NCBI RefSeq assembly: GCF_022376835.1
Contig: NZ_CP084606.1
Coordinates: 1,916,501-1,980,500, forward strand
Length of the DNA stretch: 64,000 nt
Source: Brucepastera parasyntrophica
Lineage (GTDB): Bacteria; Spirochaetota; Spirochaetia; Treponematales; Treponemataceae
Reading direction: 5' to 3'
This document shows positions 58,519 to 64,000 of this stretch, one piece after another. Position numbers and translations under genes: made by a program. The notes under the pieces are model-generated. The model was given only the letters and a program-made list of their open reading frames with translations, had not been told where the DNA came from and searched no databases. Every line of letters begins with the position of its first letter. Position 1 is the stretch's first letter.

Positions 58519-59779
58519 AAAATAAAGATAATCGATTGGTATTTATCCTGATATTTACTCTGATATTTACTCTGTCTGCGCAGGAAACAATCCCGGCAGA
58601 AAAGGAGTATCTGTCAAGTATAGAACTCGGAGAAGAAAATGATAAAGTCTACTATTTCGCAAGTGGTGAAGGATTTTATTCTCCTGGCGGTATCAGGGTT
58701 GATGATCAGAGGCGTCTCATATTCATTCCGACTTGGACCTGGGACCATTTGCTGATTTATGAGAAAGGAAAATGGAGTTCAAAACCGCTGCCCCCGGTAT
58801 GCCTGATTACTGGAGGGGTCACCCTGAAACATCCTGTATTTCCCAGCAGGGCTATACGGGAGGAGGAGAAGGGGGTGCCTATTACCGTATACTGGATGAC
58901 AGAATCGAATACAGGGACAGTTACTTTGGAAATATAGATATCGGATATTTAAGTGAACAGAAAAACTATATAACCCCCTGGGGCGCGTTCAAGGAATCCC
59001 AGAGCGATAAAAAACTATTTTCGATGGAGTTTCTGGAGAACGGTGGGTTTTTTGTGCGTACGCTGGAAGAAACAAGGGCCTGGCTCCCGGGCAAGCCGGG
59101 CGGTTTCAGTATAGGCGAAGACGGTCATATATACCGGAACGGGGTGCTGTGGTCAGTTGTTGTACTACGTGATAGCCAGCCTGGGGAAAGATACGCAGGA
59201 AGGCTTGCAAGTGGTCACGCTATCTGGTTTGCAGGATCAGATGGCAAAGAAACAAAACTTGGAATAAGAAACGCGCGGGGACAGACGGAATTGGCAGTAA
59301 CATTGTTTGGACGCTCCCCAACTAGTACACATCCAGCCCGGATTTATAATACCGGTATCGGACCCTGGGGTGAACTGTATTGTCTGATCCCTCCGGATGA
59401 AATGTGGACTTCTTCTGAAGGACGTTATGGCGGTAAGTACTATGATGTTCCCCATCCTTTTATTACCGACAAACCCGCCGAACTCGTGGTCGTGCGCAAC
59501 TACCTGAAATACTTCGGGCGGCTGAACGATGACCGGGTGCGCCTCAGGGCGGAGCCGTCGACAAACGCGGCCGTAGTCGGCACCTATCCGGTAAAAACAG
59601 GCTTCCGCATACTGGAAAAAGGGACCCGGGAAGAAACCATAGCCGGGGACACTGATGTCTGGTACAAAGTGCGTCTGCTTGACGGGACCGAGGGCTGGTT
59701 TTTCGGCGCCTTTGTGCATAACCTGTATGACGGGCCGGACGGTTCGCCGCCTCCCTGGCCGAACGTACCCGACTGGTAG
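58515..59779 (+). CDS. exported SH3b-domain protein (frame broken at 58791-58795)
   Basis: Adding one C to the five-C run at 58791-58795 gives a 421-residue protein; as sequenced the first frame ends at 58937 and the second starts inside the first. A signal peptide (about 1-28, ending LSAQ) includes a 12-base tandem duplication that encodes IFTL twice. A middle region is unrecognised. The C-terminal SH3b domain (about 345-410) reads DRVRLRAEPSTNAAVVGTYP, then DTDVWYKVRLLDGTEGWFFGAFV, a typical cell-wall-binding fold. AAGGAG precedes the ATG, which overlaps the upstream stop. Last gene of the operon. Confidence 0.8.
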
Positions 59780-59825
59780 AATCCTGTCCCGGGCGCTGCC
59801 CGGAAACACAGTTATTTGCCTCGCT

Positions 59826-59848
59826 GGTCCCGGAAATCATCCGGGACC
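59826..59848 (+). terminator. hairpin ending the exported-protein operon
   Basis: GGTCCCGG / CCGGGACC perfect eight-base arms with a seven-base loop, 46 bases after the SH3b gene stop and followed by a T-rich stretch. A smaller CGGGC / GCCCG hairpin precedes it at about 59788-59801. Confidence 0.6.
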
Positions 59849-60065
59849 GGTTTCATCTGTCTTCCGTCAACCCTGACCATATGTACATTCATATTTCCAT
59901 TATATTTTCACTCTATCTCTTGTTTCCCTGTGTGCCGGGCAAAAAATCTCCTGATTACGGCCAAAAATACCCATTTTCCCCGCATATAATGGTATTATTT
60001 TAAAAATAGTGTTATCTTTCAATATGCCTTTCATTTAAATTGTGCAATAAGGACGGAACGTTACA

Positions 60066-62219
60066 ATGAAAATTCACTCCAAAATAATGGCATTCCTGAT
60101 TTTTATGGTAGCTGATGTTGCCATTGTTTTCCTGATTCTCATTTCAACGAATGTAGGCCGGATCCGTGACCAGCAGGAACAGATAACCGGGGAAATTACC
60201 GCTTCAATAACAGACAATATAGACCAGCAGCTCCGCGAACTTGCGGAGAACGTCAGTCAGTATGTCCTGATCGCCGAAACCGAAATGGATAAATCAATGC
60301 TGAACGCGGCAATGGTCCTGTACGAAGTCGACCGCCTTAAAGCAGGGGCAGTGACCCAGGCCGAACTAGAGCAGATGAAATCCGAAACAGGCATGTCCGA
60401 TCTGTATCTCGGAAACCGCCAGGGAGTTTTCACGCTCTCGACCGAACCCGCGTCCATAGGGTTGTCTCTCTTTGATATATGGGACGGATACCGCATGCTG
60501 GTCACCGGCGAATCCGACTACCTTCCCTCGCTTCTGAAAATAAAGGTAGAAACCGGAGAAATTTTCAAATTCACCGCGATCCCCAGGGCAAATAACCGGG
60601 GCGTTATAGAATCCGCCCTTGCCGCGGATACAATAGAAGAATATCTCCAGCGTTTCCTTAACAATAATCCCCATATCAAGTCCCTGAACATATTCGATCC
60701 CTGGGGGCTTGTCCTGACTGAAAATATCGGAGATGGGCAGACCTCCATATATAAAAAGCAGGCCGTTATCAGCGACCCTGAAGTTTTCGCGCTGTTCGGG
60801 GACCCTGAAAAAATACAGATCACCATTAATGACGACGACGCCCGTATTTTTTATCCCGTGCTTGAAAACGGCAGCTCCCGCTATGTGCTTTTTATGGACA
60901 TAAATACCGACCGGTACTTTTCCACGCTGGAACTGGTGCGGAGTCCCCTTGAGGCTCTTATAAACCGGACCCGCAGTGAAAATATTGTTTCATTCTTCTT
61001 TGTATTCGGTTCGCTGGTTGTTCTTTCGGTAATTATTTCCTTCCTTGTAAGAAGGACCCTCAGGCCCCTCGGCGACTTTAACGTTATTCTGGCCGCCATG
61101 GCAAAAGGTGATTTTACCGTCCGCCCCACTGAAAAAGACCTTGCCAGAAAAGATGAAACCGGCGAAATGTCCCGCTCTTTCCTGAACACTGTTGAACAGG
61201 TAGGCGGAATTGTGGGTTCAATTAAAACCCGCATGACAAAACTTGAGGAAATAGGCGACTCGCTCGCCGCGAACGCGGAAGAAACCCAGAGCCAGGTTAT
61301 GAATATCGGAAACCACATAAAGAATGTGACCGGCAAAACAACAAACCAGACAATGAGCGTTTCAAACGTATCTTCTTCCGTTGAAGAAATAACAAGAAAC
61401 ATTGAATCCCTCGATTCCCTCATCGATAACCAGTCCGCGGTTGTTTCCCAGTCGTCCATCGGAATCGAGGAGATGCTTCAGAGCATTACCGCGGCGAATA
61501 CAACGCTCGGAAAAATCGCTTCCGAATTTACGGAGCTTGTCGACGCTTCCCGGACCGGGGCCGAAAAACAGGAACAGGTTAAAAACCAGGTGCAGAATAT
61601 TGTCAGTTTCTCCGAGACCCTGAATGAAACTAATAACGTGATTGCCCGGATCGCTTCACAGACCAACCTGCTCGCGATGAACGCCGCCATTGAGGCCGCC
61701 CACGCCGGTGAGTCAGGAAAAGGGTTTGCCGTTGTCGCCGATGAAATCAGAAAGCTTGCGGAAGAATCATCGAAGCAGTCGAAAACCGTAGGCGAGCAGC
61801 TCAAGATGATCCAGAACGGAATAGGCTCCATTGTCATATCTTCCGGTGATTCGAAAAAAGCCTTTGATTCCATAGTTACGCAGATTAACGACGTAAACAA
61901 GCTTGTCACCATAATCAGCGCCGATGTCACGAGCCAGAATACAAAGTCGCAGCAGATTAAACAGGACCTCGACACCATTACCAATGTGACCAGCCAGGTC
62001 CAGAACGGGGCCTTTGAAATGCGCAAGGGAAGCGAAAGCATTGTAGAAGAAATGGTCCTGCTCCGGGATATTTCAAAAGAAGTCCATAACAGTATAACCG
62101 AGGTTACGACAAGCGTTTCCGAAATCAATAAGGCTTCCGAGGATGTCCTCAATGTAGCCATTGAAACGAAGGAAAAAATCAACGATATCTCGGATAATCT
62201 GAATAAACTGAAAATCTAG
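60066..62219 (+). CDS. methyl-accepting chemotaxis protein
   Basis: A 717-residue chemoreceptor. One transmembrane helix (about 9-30), a periplasmic sensor of about 280 residues of the double-Cache kind, a second helix (about 305-328), HAMP (about 330-385) and a long coiled-coil signalling domain. The hairpin tip reads IARIASQTNLLAMNAAIEAAHAGESGKGFAVVADEIRKLAEES, fully conserved. It passes ligand state to CheA/CheW. AAGGAC lies before the ATG. A GC-rich hairpin follows. No tether or CheR-binding tail is seen at the C-terminus. Confidence 0.95.
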   Translation: MKIHSKIMAFLIFMVADVAIVFLILISTNVGRIRDQQEQITGEITASITDNIDQQLRELAENVSQYVLIAETEMDKSMLNAAMVLYEVDRLKAGAVTQAELEQMKSETGMSDLYLGNRQGVFTLSTEPASIGLSLFDIWDGYRMLVTGESDYLPSLLKIKVETGEIFKFTAIPRANNRGVIESALAADTIEEYLQRFLNNNPHIKSLNIFDPWGLVLTENIGDGQTSIYKKQAVISDPEVFALFGDPEKIQITINDDDARIFYPVLENGSSRYVLFMDINTDRYFSTLELVRSPLEALINRTRSENIVSFFFVFGSLVVLSVIISFLVRRTLRPLGDFNVILAAMAKGDFTVRPTEKDLARKDETGEMSRSFLNTVEQVGGIVGSIKTRMTKLEEIGDSLAANAEETQSQVMNIGNHIKNVTGKTTNQTMSVSNVSSSVEEITRNIESLDSLIDNQSAVVSQSSIGIEEMLQSITAANTTLGKIASEFTELVDASRTGAEKQEQVKNQVQNIVSFSETLNETNNVIARIASQTNLLAMNAAIEAAHAGESGKGFAVVADEIRKLAEESSKQSKTVGEQLKMIQNGIGSIVISSGDSKKAFDSIVTQINDVNKLVTIISADVTSQNTKSQQIKQDLDTITNVTSQVQNGAFEMRKGSESIVEEMVLLRDISKEVHNSITEVTTSVSEINKASEDVLNVAIETKEKINDISDNLNKLKI

Positions 62220-62230
62220 TTTGCGGTATT

Positions 62231-62252
62231 GCCGGCTGTTCATACAGCCGGC
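62231..62252 (+). terminator. GC-rich hairpin between MCP and VOC genes
   Basis: GCCGGCTG / CAGCCGGC perfect arms with a six-base loop, 11 bases after the chemoreceptor stop. There is no T run, so it may slow or partly stop transcription, or protect the mRNA 3' end; it sits just before the next ribosome-binding site. Confidence 0.45.
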
Positions 62253-62266
62253 GGGAAAGGGTTTGT

Positions 62267-62650
62267 ATGAAAATAGAGCATATCGCGTTATGGGTTTCCG
62301 ATCTGGAAAAAATGCGTGAATTTTACACGCGGTATTTCAGCGGGAAGGCGAACGCCCTGTACACAAACCGGGTGAAACAGTTTCAGTCATATTTTATTAC
62401 ATTTGAAGACGGCTGCCGTCTGGAATTAATGCACAGGCCCGATATCGCGGACAGGAACAAAGCCGGAATTCTTCTGGGCCCTGCCCATTTTGCCGTATCC
62501 GTGGGAAACAGGGCGACTGTTGACTCCCTGACCGCGGAGCTGGAAAAAGACGGCTATGCGGTCCTTTCCGGGCCCCGGGTAACCGGCGATGGATATTATG
62601 AAAGTGTTATACAGGACCCGGAAAACAATACAATAGAAATTACGGAATAG
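62267..62650 (+). CDS. VOC-superfamily (glyoxalase-like) protein
   Basis: A 127-residue metalloenzyme-fold protein. The opening MKIEHIALWVSDLEKMREFYTRYFSG, the middle GCRLELMHRP and AHFAVSVGNRATVDSL, and the end YYESVIQDPENNTIEITE are classical VOC repeats; His5, Glu (LELM), His (AHFAV) and Glu (IEITE) form the metal site. It resembles the small glyoxalase/bleomycin-resistance proteins; substrate unknown. AAAGGG precedes the ATG. Confidence 0.9.
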   Translation: MKIEHIALWVSDLEKMREFYTRYFSGKANALYTNRVKQFQSYFITFEDGCRLELMHRPDIADRNKAGILLGPAHFAVSVGNRATVDSLTAELEKDGYAVLSGPRVTGDGYYESVIQDPENNTIEITE

Positions 62651-62682
62651 TCTCTTGCTTCCATAGGATTAAAATACTCCGC

Positions 62683-62790
62683 CGCAGAGCAGACCTTCGG
62701 TGGGATATTCGCAGGCCGCGAAAGAGGCCATTACATACCCTACAGAACCAGCCGCAGGCTGATTAAACTCTCGCCTCGAATAAACGGAAG
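62683..62790 (+). repeat. REP-like element, copy D (internally deleted and extended)
   Basis: Begins with the same CGCAGAGC...AGACCTTCGGT core as copies A-C but lacks the AGGGC segment. It ends with a GATTAAA...CTCGCCTCGAATAAACGG module (62761-62787) that matches the module after copy C. A CAGCCgcaGGCTG hairpin lies between. No gene in this 215-base interval. Confidence 0.65.
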
Positions 62791-62829
62791 AACCATGCGC
62801 TTGTATTTGTGCGGACTGCGTGAAAATAC

Positions 62830-62858
62830 TTTCCATTTTTCTTTCTATAGCCTATACT
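62830..62858 (+). promoter_or_regulatory. promoter of a probable leaderless gene
   Basis: TTTCCA (62830-62835), a 17-base spacer and TATACT (62853-62858), seven bases before the ATG at 62866, with no Shine-Dalgarno. The same arrangement is seen at 11686 and 18689. Confidence 0.5.
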
Positions 62859-62865
62859 GAAAACC

Positions 62866-63885
62866 ATGACAGTCCAGACAGACCCCGGCCGGTCCGGAAT
62901 TTCCGCCGCAATTATCGGCCTGGGAAGAATAGCGAGCCTTCTTGAGGATGATCCGCTCAGGGAAAAGCCCTGCACCCATGCAGGGGCCATTGCCGCAAAT
63001 CCGGACTGCTTCCTTGCCGCCGGAATGGATATCAGCGCCGAGCGCCGGGACCTGTTCGCCGAACGCTGGGGCTGCCCGGTATATGATAACGCGGAAACAA
63101 TGCTTGAGACCGAAAAGCCCGGGATTGTGCATATCGCGACCCATCCGGACAGCCACGAATATTATTGCGGGCTCGCGGCTTCAAGAGGCGTCCCGGTCAT
63201 TGTCTGTGAAAAGCCGGTTGCCGACACCCTGAAAGCGGCCCGCCGCATAAATTCCCTGCAAAAGCAGTATGGGGTCCGGATCATTACAAATCATGAACGC
63301 CGTTACGCGGAGGATTATGCTGCCGCAAAAAAGGTCCTGGAAGAAGGCTTTCTCGGAAGGCTGTTATCCGTGCGCTGCTGTCTGTATATGGGCGAAAAAA
63401 GACGGCTGATTGATGTTTTCTGGCATGACGGCACCCACCTCGCGGACGCCCTTATGTATCTGTGTAATTCAGGACTCCATTATGCAAAACGCCAGGGCGT
63501 TCCCCTTGATTCCCGTGAAGGTACGGCATATCTTTATGGCCGTGTTCAGCCTCCGGAGGCCGGAGCGGAAATCCCCTTTATCTTTGAACTTGGCGCGGGC
63601 CGGGACCATCTGGTCTTTGAGCTTGAGTTTTCCTGCAGCCGGGGCCTGCTGCGGATAGGAAACGGAATCTACGAAGTCTGGCAAAGCGCGGAAAGTCCCT
63701 ACGCACAGGGTTTCCGGTCGCTTGAAAAGACGGAAGACGGGTTTAAGGGAAAAAGCGGATATTTTACCAATATGCTGAAAGACGCCGTCGCCTGTGTCCG
63801 CGATCCCTCGCGGCTGCCTGTGTCCGGGGCCTCAGACGGCCTGCGTGTCATTGAATTCCTCAATTCCGTACGCAAATGGAAGTAA
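62866..63885 (+). CDS. Gfo/Idh/MocA-family oxidoreductase
   Basis: A 339-residue NAD(P)-dependent oxidoreductase. The N-terminal Rossmann fold begins SAAIIGLGRIAS (GxGxxA-like) near residue 15, with the acidic VAAGMD-type strand (FLAAGMDISAERR) and the EKP motif VIVCEKPVADTL near 115. The C-terminal half is the beta-sheet substrate domain. The substrate is probably a sugar or inositol derivative but is not defined. The ATG lies seven bases after a -10 box, so the transcript looks leaderless. The 115 bases after the gene hold only a weak TCCTTTT/AAAAGGA hairpin. Confidence 0.92.
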   Translation: MTVQTDPGRSGISAAIIGLGRIASLLEDDPLREKPCTHAGAIAANPDCFLAAGMDISAERRDLFAERWGCPVYDNAETMLETEKPGIVHIATHPDSHEYYCGLAASRGVPVIVCEKPVADTLKAARRINSLQKQYGVRIITNHERRYAEDYAAAKKVLEEGFLGRLLSVRCCLYMGEKRRLIDVFWHDGTHLADALMYLCNSGLHYAKRQGVPLDSREGTAYLYGRVQPPEAGAEIPFIFELGAGRDHLVFELEFSCSRGLLRIGNGIYEVWQSAESPYAQGFRSLEKTEDGFKGKSGYFTNMLKDAVACVRDPSRLPVSGASDGLRVIEFLNSVRKWK

Positions 63886-64000
63886 CCAATAGTTGACCCC
63901 GCGCATAAAAACATGCAGAATTATTATACAAATACAGCAAACTCCTTTTGAAAAGGAATTCTGTAACAGGTATATACCGTTTTTGTTTTTAATAGTATAT

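Noticed and set aside
8316-58795. Phase variation at homopolymer runs as the general explanation of the frame breaks
   Set aside because: Most runs are only three to six bases, occur in housekeeping-type genes as well as surface genes, and all need the same +1 change.
1-64000. tRNA, rRNA, CRISPR arrays, insertion sequences, phage genes
   Set aside because: None seen by eye; no transposase or integrase motif and no regularly spaced identical repeats.

Overview
This is a chromosomal window of moderate G+C from a diderm bacterium, most likely a spirochaete of the Treponema type (inference). Support comes from two complete TolC/adaptor/RND efflux sets whose adaptors lack the alpha-helical hairpin (the known oddity of the Borrelia BesA adaptor), a FliL-like gene, a chemotaxis receptor, large hybrid signalling proteins and very large exported Ig-like-repeat proteins. 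No tRNA, rRNA, CRISPR array, insertion sequence or prophage gene was seen.

Layout. 0-8 kb: tail of an unknown gene, recQ, a metal-ATPase operon with a CsoR-type repressor and two matching operators, a DUF3788 protein, a HAD phosphatase and hflX. 8-10 kb: FliL-like protein, small membrane protein, ECF sigma factor and its likely zinc anti-sigma factor. 10-18 kb: MarR regulator, a degenerate response regulator and efflux set 1 (tolC, adaptor, RND, small PII-like protein), closed by a strong terminator. 18-25 kb: FMN-dependent oxidoreductase, UDG-superfamily-like protein, GNAT, DMT transporter, then an overlapping pair of HD-GYP regulator and 1094-residue hybrid kinase. 25-34 kb: ABC-2 exporter, YchJ-like SEC-C protein, efflux set 2 on the minus strand. 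34-37 kb: membrane protein, transglutaminase-like protein, patatin-like lipase, ArsC/Spx-like protein.

37.2-59.8 kb is the striking part: one operon of four consecutive genes, all with signal peptides. They encode a 491-residue exported protein, a giant protein of about 5,123 residues (once three single-base frame breaks are healed), a 1,489-residue protein with one degenerate and one apparently intact NlpC/P60-like module, and a protein ending in an SH3b domain. The giant protein carries about eleven Ig-like repeats, a long array of about 70-residue beta-rich repeats that I do not recognise, fn3, two TIG domains, a putative-Ig domain, a PQQ-like propeller and more Ig-like repeats. This looks like an undescribed envelope or surface assembly. 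60-64 kb: chemotaxis receptor, VOC protein and Gfo/Idh/MocA oxidoreductase.

A caution for every user: at least twelve frame breaks occur, all curable by adding one base, in nearly every case within a homopolymer run. They look like consensus sequencing errors rather than gene decay, so the split genes are annotated here as single genes. Non-coding highlights are a two-copy double-hairpin element with a compensatory base change, a four-copy REP-like element, and three genes that appear to be leaderless.
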